Notes: generated from the sequence alone by a model not told the origin. A stretch of DNA of 64,000 bases from Benincasa hispida (GCF_009727055.1 NC_052350.1:23561233-23625232), one strand, 5' to 3'; shown: positions 11,091 through 23,864, counted from the stretch's first letter. Made by a program: numbers and translations.

Positions 11091-14000
11091 TGAAGGAACT
11101 CTTATTCAAGAGTCCCTACGAGCAGAAGCGGATCTTTCCAATTCATTGTGATAAAATTTCTGCATATACATTCAAACATACTAAAATGCATTCATGATAC
11201 TAAATTATTGACATGCTCAAAAGAACAATAAATAAGAGATTGAGAGATCATACCAGTTGAAGACTTATTCTTCACAGAAAATCTCGCTTTTTACTGAGAC
11301 GATAAACTCTTGCTCAGGAAAACCCAATCGTCCACCTCGAACAGTCTCCACACGAACACAAGAAAATGGGAATGACACCACCACTCAGAGCCTTCAGTAT
11401 TCTTGGAGTGAGAATCTAAAGAGGTGGCTTTATTCGGATTTGGTAGAGGGGAGAAGGAATGGAAATCATATACAATGATCAAGCAAGCGGGAGATAGGTT
11501 CGTCTATCATATAGACAAAATACTTGATTGTTTAGGTGAAATATACGATCGTGTAGGAAAAGGTAAGCGATTGTCTAAATGATCGTGTAGGAAAAACTAA
11601 GCGATCGTCTATACGATCGTTTAGTAAATATCAGACGCTAAATGATCGTTTAGTAAATGTCGAGTGCTAAACAATCGCTTAGGAAAAGGTAAACGATCGT
11701 TTAGCAAATAGCGTGCGGGTGTAATCGTTAAGCGATTACTTAGCACTATCGTATAGGTAAGCGATTGTTCAAGCACTATCATATATGTTGGGGTTGATGC
11801 CCTAAAGTCTCGTGTCCTGTAGTTTGTAAATAGTATATATGAACACCTGCGATTGTTAATATATGATATTTACTTCACATCTTGTTGTTTTGCTCATTTA
11901 GTTATTTTATTTGCTTTACCACAAACCAATAAACATAAAATCCTTGGTTATCTGTATGTGACTCAAGCATGTATGTGGTGACATACAAGCAGATCATGTC
12001 TTGAATGATAACCAAAATGGTCTGTAGTAAATGGATAAAGAAGGGAAACCTTATCCTGGTAACGCTACGGACGCGGCCCGCTTTGTGGAATGGTCACAAG
12101 TGTTGTAACTTGCCACAGATGATCTGATCTTAATCATTCGTGTTGGGGACATGCAAGCAGGGGCGTCCTATACAAAGAGTTTGTATAAGACCTGACCACG
12201 AATTGTTAATATCTCGTTATATAACACCGTTCATGACAAAGACTTCACTTCACTAGGATGACCATATGTAATATGATCTCAATCCTGAGTGAGTTGGGAA
12301 CTCCTACCATTGAGGGCGGTCCTTTGATTTGTATGGGTGCGAGTGGCCAAGTCGCCGATTCAAACCTACCATTTTGGGGATTCGTCTGATTTGGGAGCTG
12401 GGAACTCAACTACACAAGATAGAATTCATTCATTTCCCAAGGCAGGGGTAAGTAGATAGATAACTCCCTCAAGGGCTGATTCCGGGGCTTGAATGATGTG
12501 GCACCACACACCTTCTCTTGGCTCGAGAGGTGTTTACACATAGTTAGACTTTGTTGTAGTGTTCATTAGAGGAATCAGTGGTACTTAAGGAGTGAAATGT
12601 AACTACAAGGGAAAAACGGTAAATTGGCCCAGCTGTACTTACGAGCATCTATGAAGGGTCATCGTATTCATGATTGGTTATATCCAATGGACACAGAAAT
12701 ATATCTGTGGTAAGAAAAGTTCAGTTGTTGGTCTTTAGTGAAGTCACTGATAGTTAACGGATGGTGAATCTCATGTCAAAAGAGTTTAGTCAGCCATTCA
12801 TGTACCGTTGGAGCTTCGAGCCATAGGTCTATTTGGTCACCTGGGTAGCTTGGATAATGTCGAGAACCAGTGTTTGGGTTAATTTGAAATGTTCAAATTG
12901 ACAAGAGGATGTTCAATTATATATGATATAATTGGACTAGTTAATTATATATGATATAATTGGCTAAATGTATGAGATACATTATTTTGGAGGAAATTAG
13001 ATATAAATATGATTTATATCAAGTAAAGGAAAAATACTATAGTAGATATTTGATATCAAACTATAGGATATAAAATATTAATATGATTTATATTATTAAA
13101 TAAATAAATTGATTAATTATTTAATAATTAACCAATTAATTCACGTATGAACGTGGGGAACGTGGAGCCGTGAGGGTTGAGATAACCGATGGGTTGAAGT
13201 ATGGAAAGGGTTTTCATTTTGAGAATCAATTGATTCGTGCTATTTCGAATTCCCGCGCCTCAAAAGAAACTGTGAAAGATCGATCACCGAGAGCTTATAC
13301 ATAAATTCTCTTTCGTCTAAATGATCGTCTAGTTCACGCGTTCCCTAAACGATCGTATGCCACTTTCCTAAACGATCGTCTAGTATTTCCTAAACGATCG
13401 TGTAGTTTTACTATACGATAAACGTCCCCACTATACGATAGCAGAGTTCTTCTTGTACGCGCTTGTCGTCTACACGATACCCTTTCCTCCGTCTTTTACC
13501 AAACTTACAAAAGCCCACACTTTTTGTTTTTGACGCCGAGGAAACTGGGTTTCCCTGGTGGTGGTGGTGTCCCCGAATCCTTGTTCGTGTACGTTCGGAT
13601 TGTGCAGCAACAATCGAGAGAATCGCTGGATGCTGGTAGATCAATGGAGTTTTCCGCTGCTGTAGGTTCACATAAATGAAGATCGTCTTCCTCTGGTATG
13701 AACCTCTTTCTCTACGTTTTATCGTATTCTGAGTATGCTGTTATTGATTTTAATATGCACAACTGTTAGTATAGAATGTATATCGTTTATGTTTCGGTCA
13801 CTGTGGAATCGGAGCGATCTAAGCCCGCTCATGGAACTCTTGTTTTGAGATCCTTCAGTATAGGCACAAGTTTTCTAAGCAATGATACTCTTCAACACAA
13901 TGTCCACGCATCCAATGCTTAACACATCGTGAGCTATTTAAGCGTCTCAAAGTGATTTTTCAACTTACTCATTCACTATAAAACAGAAGAGATGTCGTTC

Positions 14001-15338
14001 TATCATCCTTTTAACCGTCCAATTAATAGACAATGAATATGATCACATCATATTCATAACTTATGAATTAATATCATATATTAATCATAGTATTTTTCCT
14101 CCATTATATATAAATCATATTTATATCCAATTTCCTTCAAATTAATGTATCTCATACATAAAGTTAATAGTATCACTTATAATTAACTAGTTCAATTATA
14201 TCATATATAATCGAACTCCCTCTAGTCAATTTGAACACTTCAAACTGAACCCAAAACTGACTCTCAACTTGTATCCAAGCTACGAAGGGGACCTTATAGA
14301 CCCATGGCTCGAAGCTCCAACGGTACATGACTAGCTGACTAAAATCTTTAGCCACGATATCCACCATCTGTTAACTGCCAGACATTCCACTAAAGACTGA
14401 CAGTTGAACTCTTCTTACCATAGATATATTTCTATGTCCATTGGATATAACCAATCATCAGTATGATGACCCTTCACAGATGCTCGTAATTACATCAGAC
14501 CAATTTACCGTTTCCCCTTTATAGTTACATCTTACTTCTTAAATACCACTGATCCCTTTAATGAACAATACAATATAGTTCTACTATGTGTGAAAACCTC
14601 TTGGGCCATGAGAAGGTGTGTGATACCACATCATTCAAGCCCTGGGATCAGCCCTTAATAGAGTAATCTATCTACTTACCCCTGCTTCGGAGAAAGAGTG
14701 AACTCTATCTTGTGAAGCTGAGTTCCCAACTCCCAAATCAGACGAATCCTCAAAGTGGTAGGTTTGAGTCGGCGCTCTGACCACTCGCACCCATGTAAAT
14801 CAAAAGACCGCTCTCAATGGCAGGAGTTACCAACTCATCAGGATTGAGGTCATGTTACATATGGTCATCGTAGTGAAGTGAATTCTCAGTCATGAACGGA
14901 GTTATATGACGAGACGTTAACACTTCGAGGCCAGGTCTTATACAAACTCTTTGTATAGGATGCCCTCGCTCGCATGTTCGCTACACGAACGATCAAGATC
15001 AGACCATCTGTGACAAGTCACAACACTTGTAACAATTCCACAAAGCAGGCCGCATCCGTAGTGTTACCAAGACAAGGTTTTCCTCCTATATCCATATACT
15101 ACAGACCATTTTGGTTGTCACTTAAGATATGATCCATTTGTATTCACTACATACATGCTTAAGTAACATAAAGACAACCAAGGATATTAAGTTTATTGGT
15201 TTGTGGTAAAATAAAAAACATCTAAATGTGCAAAGTCAAGAAGTGAAGTAAATATCATATATATTATACATCATAAGCGTTTTTACATAGTTGTTTATAA
15301 ACTACAGGACACGAGACTTTAGGGCACAAACTGCAACA
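11091..15338 (-). mobile_element. 2.1-kb solo LTR family, copy 4 (inverted), interrupted by copy 3
   Basis: On the minus strand it reads from TGTTGCAG...TGCCCTAAAGTCTCGTGTCC (right end, 15338) to ...AAGAGTTCCTTCA (left end, 11091). AATAG is duplicated exactly at 11086-11090 and 15339-15343. Removing the nested copy leaves about 2.17 kb. The hairpin region (GAGTGAGAATCTAAAG near 11406) and the AACGATCG array (11540-11780) are on the left of the nested copy; the conserved 5' two-thirds is at 13863-15338. No coding content. Confidence 0.85.
11786..13857 (+). mobile_element. 2.1-kb solo LTR family, copy 3 (subfamily A), nested in copy 4
   Basis: It begins TGTTGGGGTTGATGCCCTAA and ends GTTTTGAGATCCTTCA. 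It is flanked by ATATA (11781-11785) and GTATA (13858-13862), an imperfect 5-bp duplication. At 2072 bp it is a complete family member, with the AACGATCGT array at 13314-13440. The hairpin region, intact in the other copies, is diverged here at about 13505-13560. Insertion of one copy into an inverted relative makes a large inverted repeat that could fold or recombine. Confidence 0.85.
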
Positions 15339-15343
15339 AATAG

Positions 15344-16272
15344 GAAGGATGCAATGACCTTCGATTTGAATGGTATGGTTGTTACATTCTCCAAAGAAGA
15401 CTTCCTATTGGTGATGGGATTGTGACGGTCACTTAATCAAACAGTTGTGAGGAGGGGTGAAGCACTTGGATCACTCATAGTAGGTATTTCAAAAATGATT
15501 TTACGGGGGACATTTACATTGATACCTTAAAGACAATGTACAAAGAGATGAAGTTTGATAACGACATGGATGCTGTGAAGATGACATTGGTCTATTACAC
15601 TGAATTGAGTGTACGGGGAAGGAGAAGACGAGAGCCAATGTTGACAAGACATTATTAATTGATGTGGAGGATTTGGATTACTTTAATTCCATGGATTGGA
15701 AAAACATGCTATGGGAGAGGATGTTACTTGGACTGCATAGAGGATTGAGTGGCAAAATAGATAACTATAAAAAAAAGTCTACGAACAATAAGAACTACAT
15801 TGTCAAGTATAACCTACTGGGGTTCCATCATGCATTCTAAGTAATATTCGTTCATTGGCCATATAAGATCTACTTATTTTAGTTACAATATGACTTACTA
15901 TTTATTCTTGTTTTATAATTATTTATGAATTATGATAGGTGTGGCCATACGAGATCATATCAACGGTTGTCGGAAAAGTTGCAACCCGATAAGTAGACAT
16001 GTTTTACCTCGATTTTTGAGGTGGAAGCGTACATACTCATCACCGACCAAAACAATACAACGAGATGTGTTTAAGTCCAATGAGGTTAGTATATTATATC
16101 AATATTTTCTTGGATTTAAGGTGAATGTCACATATAACCAACAAATTCTTCGTTGTTTTGTATAGACAAGGATCACACCCACATCACTGATCATGTCGGA
16201 TAGGGAAAGGCGGTATAGGGATACTAGGGTTGATGAACAACCCATATACGGGCGTATTGATACTGAGACAAG
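15344..16272 (+). pseudogene. Ulp1-MULE gene segment 3: DUF1985 core and following exons
   Basis: The frame resumes as KDAMTFDLNGMVVTFSKEDF and LLVMGL, then a TGA where Trp is usual, typical of the DUF1985 core. Downstream are MVCYTEL-like and LWERMLLGLHRGLSGK blocks. An intron runs to about 15939 (acceptor GATAG), followed by VWPYEIISTVVGKVATR and a stop. Another intron (donor GAG|GTTAGT near 16086, acceptor TATAG near 16165) precedes TRITPTSLIMSDRERRYRDT. The element at 16273 interrupts it after ...GRIDTET. Confidence 0.75.
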
Positions 16273-17698
16273 TGATGCGTTGATTTATCATGCGATGAAA
16301 GGATGTGTGGATGCGATGATCATGCAAGTTTTCCTAACAAAGCCCAAGTATAAGCCTTCTTAGGGTCCTAGTAAGTCCAGGGTCGAATGCAGGGTTTACT
16401 AAATAGATATGCGATGATTCTATTGCGATGGTGATTAAGAAGTAGATGGTGATTTAACTTAGATTTTCTAATGCGATAGAATTAAATGTGCATCGATGAA
16501 AGGGTGGTGTTATAACAAGTATGTGATGAAGGGGTTGAGAAATGGTTTAGCTAGCATTTCTTAAGATTTTGTACAAGTCATGCGATCATGTTATACACAA
16601 ATATTAAGCACTACATTTCTCAATGCATGATGCCACATTTCCTATTTCTAGGATGCATGCAATGTGTATGGAATATAGCAGATAGAACTTATTTCTAAGT
16701 CTCTACTCTTGCTTATGCAATCTAATTCGACTTTCTCAAGCCTAGATTCTGTCTGTAGACTACTCTCTCAAGTACTCCAAATGATGAATGAAGCATACAT
16801 AAGACAAGATTATCGCATAAAGTGCATAGCTTAAGTCATGCCAGCTAAGTACTTCTCAACCCATTCACATATTTAGTTACTCATGCATGATGTGAAGAGA
16901 CTGAACATGAATTGAAATGAACTTTCCATTTTTGCGAATCTTTGTTTGAGTATAAAACAATAAATGGTGTAAGAAGTATCAAGCCAGGTAAGTAATGTCT
17001 TGCTTCCTCTGGCTTTTTACATTGCTCTTATCACTTCAACTCTTTCCCGAATTGTAGAATCTTGCTCTCCCAAGGGTTGGGTGTCTCTCCTCCGTGCTAT
17101 CTCCGACAATCTCTCGACCTCTCCGAAAATTAATTTCTTCTCAAGAATTCCTTTCCCTCGGCTTCGCCTCGTTTCCTCATGCGCTCCCTTTTTGTTTTGG
17201 TAGTATCGTATATTTATAGACTTCTAGCCAAAGCAGTTATTCTCACTAATGATTGCATGAATGGGCAGCATTAATTTCCATACCCTGTTGTGTCATCTAA
17301 TAGTCACTGAAAGTTCAATGTATTTACAACGATATGGTTTTCAACTGCCGTTAACTGTATTTTTGATTTGACCGTTATTAGCTTTACGTCCCATCATGTT
17401 TCTTTACATTAGGCTACCGCCTTTATGTAAATTCATCACATGATCATCTTTGAGATACTCTTGGATCTCAAACTCAAACGCGCCATCGCATTGTGCTCTT
17501 GGATCGCAACTCAAGCGCGCCATCGCATTGTACCTGCACAGAATAACGCATTTTAACTGCTTTTATGCGATGAGCGTTAGCGATCAAAATTTTCTTTTAG
17601 TTTGGTGCATTCAATCGTAATATTGCCTATTTTACCATCGCTTTCTCCCATTGTTTTAATGAATTGAGCTTTAATAACTTTATTTCTACCAGTTATCA
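16273..17698 (+). mobile_element. LTR-like element R2, copy 1 (1.4 kb)
   Basis: It begins TGATGCG and ends AGTTATCA, flanked by ACAAG (16268-16272) and ACGAG (17699-17703), a 5-bp duplication with one mismatch. Keeping one copy of that site reconnects the host frame (IDTETSSLETHRSPHDE). It shares with 60118-62088 the block AGAACTTATTTCTAAGTCTC, CTTGCTTATGC, TCTCTCAAGT and ACATAAGACAAG, and many GCGATG/CGCAT motifs. No coding domain. TG...CA-type ends and the 5-bp duplication suggest a solo LTR. Confidence 0.7.
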
Positions 17699-17703
17699 AC
17701 GAG

Positions 17704-18344
17704 CTCCTTAGAGACACATAGATCACCCCATGATGAGAATGCTCATAGTCACTCCAGTGACTACGAGAGTCAGAGTGACTACGAGAGTCATGAGCATCAA
17801 TGCCACCAGCTAGTACTTGATGAGCATTAATCTCACGAGCTCGCTACTTATGAGCATGTGCCCCCAATTGAGAAGCAAGTGTTGCCTCGACCGAATACAT
17901 CCCGTTCAGAGCCTATAAGGGGTATGTGCATTTGTACATCACTCTATAACATAGACTAGAGAGTGTTTATGATGGAACCTAAATTGGACAATGTGTAGTC
18001 AGACTCGAAAGATGTAAAGTTTGACTTGAGTGTCCTTCAGGCCGGCGTATAAACAATCACCAGCTTACCGCGGTCCTTGTGTTGAGTACGTAATATTATA
18101 TTGATCTTGTTCTTATTCTAATATAAATATGTAACATTTAGTGTTTGACCTAATGTACTTCGTAAATGATGTAGGGTTTAGGCATGAATTTCATCGAGAC
18201 CAGTGACCCCATTCCTCCACCATCCACCGAGTCCCATGAACCCACTCATCCACCTTCCACCGAGACTAGTATCCTCATTCCTTCACCTTCCATCGTGTCC
18301 TGTGACCCCATCCATCCACCATCCACAGAGTTTATTGACTCCAT
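17704..18344 (+). pseudogene. Ulp1-MULE gene segment 4: linker and first half of Pro-rich repeats
   Basis: The linker reads HSHSSDYESQSDYESHEHQ, an internally repeated acidic/His stretch, with a stop soon after. An apparent intron precedes MNFIETSDPIPPPSTES at 18184. About four 33-bp units follow (consensus S-D-P-I-P-P-P-S-T-E-S) before the gypsy-type element interrupts at 18345. Confidence 0.7.
18196..18344 (+). repeat. 33-bp coding minisatellite (PIPPPSTES-like), part 1
   Basis: Four in-frame 33-bp units encode variants of SDPIPPPSTES (for example HEPTHPPSTET). The array continues at 23870-24160 on the far side of the gypsy-type insertion. Confidence 0.8.
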
Positions 18345-19834
18345 TGATAACTCTCAAAAGATCTATAATTCCTAGCTTAATTTAGACTCGTGAATGGATT
18401 TTACATGTTAATTATCCTATCTTGTAGGTATTGAGCACCGAAGAGGTAGGGCCGAGCATTTGAAGTCAAACGGGGTTAATTTGAAGAAATTTAAGGTAAT
18501 TCGAGCATTTGAGCTTCAAAGGATAATAAATGACCAAACTGCCCCTGTAAGAAGCGTCGCAACGCTGAAACATGCCTAAGTGCAATGCTAGTTCAACGTT
18601 GAAAGGCACTAGTCGTGGATATAGGTTAGTGTTGCAAGGCTCCGAATTTTGATGGAATTTCTATCTTCAGCGCGCGTGCCTCTTACGTAGCTAGCGTCAC
18701 AGCAACGTCATGCTTTTACCCCAGCGCTCGAGGCCATCCGCATAACAGCTTTACAACGTTGTCCCTAACATTGCAATGGTACAGCTAACTTCTATATATA
18801 CCTCTCTTAACTATAGGTCAATTTTTAATGTTGAATCTTATAGAGGCCAAGAAGAGGCATGGTTTTCTTCTTTCCTCTTTATATCTTCAATATCTTTAGG
18901 TTAGGTTTTTAATTCTTTTGGATCGTAAATGATGGTTTGGTTCTTCCTCTTCAATTTGTCTATGGATTGCTCAAGGTAACGAATTTCTATAAAGTTTTTT
19001 GGAGTTTTAATTCTTTGCTAATTTTCTTAAGAATTCAGTATTCTATGCTGAATTTGTGTCTTATTTGAATCCGATTAAATTTTTGTACGCATGATTGTGA
19101 GGTTGACTGTTCACGCATAATCGTTCATGGTTAATCGATTTTTACTACGTCACGTTCTTACCTAAATATGTAGCTAAAATCAATCAAGTAGCATTAGTTA
19201 ATTGTGCATTTGATGGATATTCCTATGATACATGAATTGTTAGGTTCGAAAATAATTGGTTAATTGAACGTGGCTTTCTTGATAATTAATCGGTACAACA
19301 GAATCCTTGAACATAATGCATGTGTTTTTAATTCTCTATGGACACTATTCAACCCAATAGAATTTAGAAGCATGTAGATTAGTTAGGATATAGCCTTTCC
19401 CACCTTAATTGATAATTAGGATGTTTTCTTGGTTAGATTCTTACTAGTTATCCACCACTATAGAGGCTAGTTCGGTTGAATCAAGCGAGTAGTTGTGCAT
19501 GCACAATTAATTGGCAGAAAACGATGATAGAAATTACATTGAATGTGTATCTTGATCTGAAAACTAGATAAAACCAATCCATATTTACATTTATCCTTTG
19601 AAATTCTATTTCTTGCATGTTTTAATTTTATCCAAAACCAAAACCCCCATTTTTACTGCTTTTCATAGTTGAATTTAGCTTAAAAGAAGATTAAATCATG
19701 ATCTATCAGTAGATAAACCCCGTATTTGCCACTTATGCTACTTGTTAGTATAAGAAGTAGGTTTTAGTGATTTTAAAAATATTTTTGTTTTGGTTTTGGA
19801 GTCTAATTAACAACATCAATTTTTGGCCCGAACA
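18345..19834 (+). repeat. 5' LTR of the gypsy-type element
   Basis: 1490 bp, from TGATAACTCTC to GGCCCGAACA. Shared landmarks with the 3' LTR include TGGATTTTACATGTTAATTA, GAAGCGTCGCAACGCTGAAA, TTCTATATATACCTCTCTT (TATA box near 18794) and TAAGAAGTAGGTTTT. Substitutions and small indels between the two LTRs are numerous, so the insertion is not recent. Confidence 0.85.
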
Positions 19835-19836
19835 AA

Positions 19837-19856
19837 ATGGTGTCGTTGTCAGGGAG
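19837..19856 (+). promoter_or_regulatory. Primer-binding site (tRNA-Asp type)
   Basis: TGGTGTCGTTGTCAGGGA lies 3 bases after the 5' LTR. It differs from the classical TGGCGCCGTTGCCGGGGA at three positions, all C/G to T/A, as expected from deamination. Confidence 0.75.
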
Positions 19857-19935
19857 GGAAGCCAATTAATCTTTTGCGGCTGAATTTGACTTATAACCTT
19901 TAAAAACCCCAAAAATATATTTTTTTTCTTGTGTC

Positions 19936-20802
19936 TACATGTTTTATCATGGCAGACGATTTGCACATTTACTACGCGCTTCGTGCAAAGAAAATGACTC
20001 AGCGAAGAGAATAAGAGGTAAGAGAATTTAATGAGTTTAAAAATCAAGTTTCACAACTAACCTCTCTTGTTTAAGATTTGGCTATTACGCATTTACATGT
20101 TTCGCGTGGTCTTGAGCGCAATTATTATCCCCATTGAGAGATTCCTAGCTAAACTTCGTTATCGATGCATGTCTCTTCCTCCAATTCAGGTATTTCTTTA
20201 GAAGAATTGGTTAAGGAGCTTTCTAACAAATCTTGTGAGATTGTGCAGACATCCTCCTTTAGTCATCATGAATCCTCGAGTTTCCAGCAAGATAGATTCC
20301 ATTCTGGATCCAAAGCTAGAATCGAATTTCAGAATCTGAGTGAGCTCGTTGTTCAGATTACTGAATTAGTTGGGAGACTTGAAGAGTCTTGGATGGAACG
20401 ATCTTTTGATCATACCGAGTTGAACAGTGAAGTGACCAACTGGTTCCTTAGAGCATTGGTCAAGGTAAGACTTTGAGTTTTATAATGCGTGAACTTGCTG
20501 GTAATTCTTCTCAGTATGTGCAGGATTCTATTGAGTCTCACCTGGAGACTCAAACCCCCATGCTAATTGAGGTTGGTCTTGTTCCTTAGCTTATTAATTT
20601 CATGCTTACATTGGAGAACCATTTGGAGCTTCCCATCGTTCATATCATTGAGGCTGAGTTTGTGGAGAAATTTTACCCTTTCAGTGATGAAAAAGATGTT
20701 TATTCTCTAACATGTCAAAAACAAGTTAATGAGGTTAAGTATGAGTTAATGCTTCATTTCGAGGAGTCTGAGGTAAAAGAGTTAGAGGCTACTAAGCCTT
20801 GA
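19936..20802 (+). pseudogene. Gag-like remnant of the gypsy-type element
   Basis: A first frame starts at the ATG after 19949 (MADDLHIYYALRAKKMTQRR) and has stops. An open stretch at 20165-20476 contains SLEELVKELSNKSCEIVQTS and IEFQNLSELVVQITELVGRL, a heptad-like pattern seen near the end of plant gypsy gag proteins, just before the zinc knuckle. The frame at 20602-20802 is rich in Glu and Lys and carries no domain I can name. Nothing resembling protease or RT follows. The gag assignment is tentative. Confidence 0.5.
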
Positions 20803-22356
20803 TCTGTTCTTTCTCTTGGCATTGCTTATATTTTCAATTATTGCTCATCTTTTCATTACGAGTCAGAGTTTGTTGAGCCTTTTCTTTATTTCGACTCTTT
20901 CGGGTCGTCTGTCTTTTGAATTTTTTGTTTCTTACCTTTTTTTGTCTATAATTAAAAACCACAAATTTGACCTGTCTAGTTTTTTTCAAAAGGTGAAGAA
21001 CCTTATAGCCTTACCGGGTTATATCGACTAATCTCAGAAAGGACCGAAGAAATACGAGAATTTATTTGTACCTTGATAGAGGACGAGTCATGTCGAGTAA
21101 CTGACGTTAAAAATTTGCCCTTCCTGGAGGGAGTCAGGTGAATAAATTTACTTGCTTTCTTTTATTGCTTTCTTGGTTTAACTTTTTGTTTTTCTTTTAT
21201 AGGTTCCTCTTCTTAGTCCCTAAAAAAGAGAAAAAAAATCAAATTAAGTCGCCCTCCTACTATAGCTCAAAGACCGTGCATGAAAATGGCTACACGGGAG
21301 GTTTTCTGTTCCGTTGTCTTTATTTTCATTAGGCTAGATTAGAGATACAATGAGGATAATGTATTTTTTTAGGTCGGGGGTGATGGTTATACATGTTTGG
21401 CAAGTCCTTGAGCACCTAAGCTTGAACTTTGTGGTTGGGCTGCTGATATGATTTTTGTGATGCATGTATTGTGATTATGACTTTCTGTGATAGGTTTTAG
21501 ATAACTCTATATTCGCTCTATTTAGGATTCACAATATGCATGCATGATTTTGGGCCAAATTTAAAATTTTTTTCTCGATTCCCCTACATATTTTGAACAC
21601 GTAGCCGTCTTATTTGTGATTTTAAATGCTAAGGATTGGGTTATTTGGTCCATATGCTTGTTGTCACCTCGAAAGGTCTAGGTGATAGTTGTTAAGTAAC
21701 TGAAGCCCAACTTAGTAATGTATGCTTAGATTTTTGCCAAACTCTTGCTTTGTAAAGTAAAGGTCTATTGTACGCTGAATAAAAGGCAAGAATGTTATAG
21801 AGTAAAAGTAAGTTTGTATGATATTTTTGAAGAGGATTACTCCTTTTTCTTAGGGGTGTGATTAACCTGGAGTGGCTATGACACCCGTAGTTTCTCTCTA
21901 AGCTAAAGTGTCTTTGAGGAATGAGTAACTTTGGCACCTTTAAAGGATACGTTGCTCATAGTTAGATGTATTTCACGTAACCCGTGTGAACAAGCCAAAA
22001 CGAAGTTGGCGTAGTCTGGATAAGGGTTCCTCTTTTGCGTAAAGTCTTACATTGCCACCTTAGGTCTAGGAAGCTTATTACTCGATCATCCGAGCCAAAG
22101 TAGGGGAAAACGAGTTAAGGATCGAATAAAACTATCCCGGGCTAGTAAAAACCTAGATAGGATTGGCTAAACACACATACGTAGGGGATAGAGAATTACT
22201 TTTAAATTTCTTGATTTAATGCATGCATTTGAATGACCCTATCTTTGTGAAGAGTTTGTTATCTTTAGCCTTGAGATTCGAGTCATTCATTTGCATCACA
22301 TGATTCGTGTCTATATTTTGTTTTACCTTGCTCGGGAGAATTAAGTTGAGGGTATT
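20803..22356 (+). other. Non-coding interior of the gypsy-type element
   Basis: About 1.5 kb between the gag-like frames and the 3' LTR. Short frames at 20816-21332 are hydrophobic, low-complexity products of T-rich DNA. No pol domain is recognisable in any frame. The segment ends in the AAGTTGAGGG purine tract. Confidence 0.55.
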
Positions 22357-23860
22357 TGATAGTTAAAAAAAAGAGCTATAACTCCTACTTAATTTAGGCT
22401 CGTTAATGGATTTTACATGTTAATTATCCTATTTTGTAGGTATTGAGCATCGAATAGGTAAAACCGAGCATTCAGAGTCAAATAGGTTTAATTTGAATCA
22501 ATTTGAGGTAATTAGAGCAACCAAGCTTCAAAAGAGAATAAACGACCCAACTGCCCCTATTTGAAGCGTCGCAACGCTGAAACATGCCTCAATGCGAGTC
22601 TAACGTTAAAAGGTAGAAGGTACGGATATAGGGCAGCGTTGCAACACTACGAGTTTTGATGAAATTTCCAGCGTCCGCGCACGTGCCTTTTGCACAACCA
22701 AGCATCATAGCAATGTCGTGCCTCTACCCCAATGCTCGAGGCCATCCGTGTAACAACATTGCAATGCTACAACTAACTTCTATATATACCTCTCTTCACT
22801 TGAGGTCAATTTTTATGTTGGATTTTATTGAGGCCGAGGAGAGGCCTAGTTTTCTTCCTTCCTCTTTATTTTTTCAGCATCAATAGGTTAGATTTTTATT
22901 TTATTTTAGATTGTAAGCATGGACTGGATTGTATCTCTAGATTTTTCTATGGATTATTGAGGTAATTTCTTTTCCAGTTTCTTAGATTAAACATTCTTTG
23001 TAATTTATTGAGTTTTTTTGCTCTTGATTGATGATTGCATACTGAAATTATTTTTCCTTTGAGTCAATTACAATTTCCAAGATGATGTTTGTGTTGATGA
23101 CTTTTCACTCATGAGCATACTAGGCTATGATTCTTAGTTTGTCATAATCTTGTATGAATATCTTGTTAAATTCATTTTTGCATAAGAACGTCTAGCTAAA
23201 ATCAATCAAGTAGCATTAATTAATTGTGAAGTTGATGGCTATTCCTTGGATATGCAAAAATTGCTAGGTTCGAAGATAATATGGTTAATTGAACATGACT
23301 TTCTTGACAATAAATCGACACAACATAATCCTTGAACATAATGCATGCGTTTTTAATTCTATATGGACGATATCAAACCCAATAGGATTTAGAAACATGT
23401 AGATTAGTTGGGGTATGGCCTTTCTGACCTTAATTGATGTTTAAGACGCTCACTAGGTTCGATCTTTGCTAGTCGGCCGCCTTTGTAAGGCTAGTTAGAT
23501 CGCATCGAGCGAGTTGTTGTGCACACATGAATCAGTTGCATGTCTACATTGCAGAAGTTGAGGATAGAAATTGCATTGAATGGCTCTAGAAACTAGGTAG
23601 ACCAATCGTAGTTTACATTTATCGTTTGCAATTTAATTTCTTGCATGTTTTCATTTTATCCAAAACCAAAACCCCCCCTTTTACTATTTTTCACATTCGA
23701 ATTTAGCTTAAGTGAAGATTAAATCATGGCCTCTCTGTAGTTCAACCTCATACTTGTTGCTTATGCTACTTGTTAGTATAAGAAGTAGGTTTTGATGATT
23801 TTTAAATGTTTTTATTTTGGTTTGGAGTCCAATTAACCACATCAATTTTCGATCCGAACA
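22357..23860 (+). repeat. 3' LTR of the gypsy-type element
   Basis: 1504 bp, from TGATAGTTAAAA to CGATCCGAACA, aligned in the same order as the 5' LTR. Confidence 0.85.
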
Positions 23861-23864
23861 CGTA

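Larger units (their letters stand above)
18345..23860 (+). mobile_element. Gypsy-type LTR element without pol (LARD/TR-GAG-like), 5.5 kb
   Basis: Two direct LTRs (18345-19834 and 22357-23860) begin TGATA and end CCGAACA. A primer site after the 5' LTR reads TGGTGTCGTTGTCAGGGA, close to the tRNA-Asp-type site TGGCGCCGTTGCCGGGGA used by Athila/Tat-like gypsy elements. A purine run (AAGTTGAGGG) precedes the 3' LTR. The 2.5-kb interior has a gag-like fragment but no protease, RT or integrase, so it depended on a partner element. It lies inside the Pro-rich array of the Ulp1 gene. TCCAT precedes the element and recurs 4 bases after the 3' LTR, so the target duplication is uncertain. Confidence 0.85.

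Noticed and set aside
20816..21332. Hydrophobic frames resembling membrane proteins
   Set aside because: Leu/Phe/Ser-rich products of T-rich DNA inside a non-autonomous retroelement.
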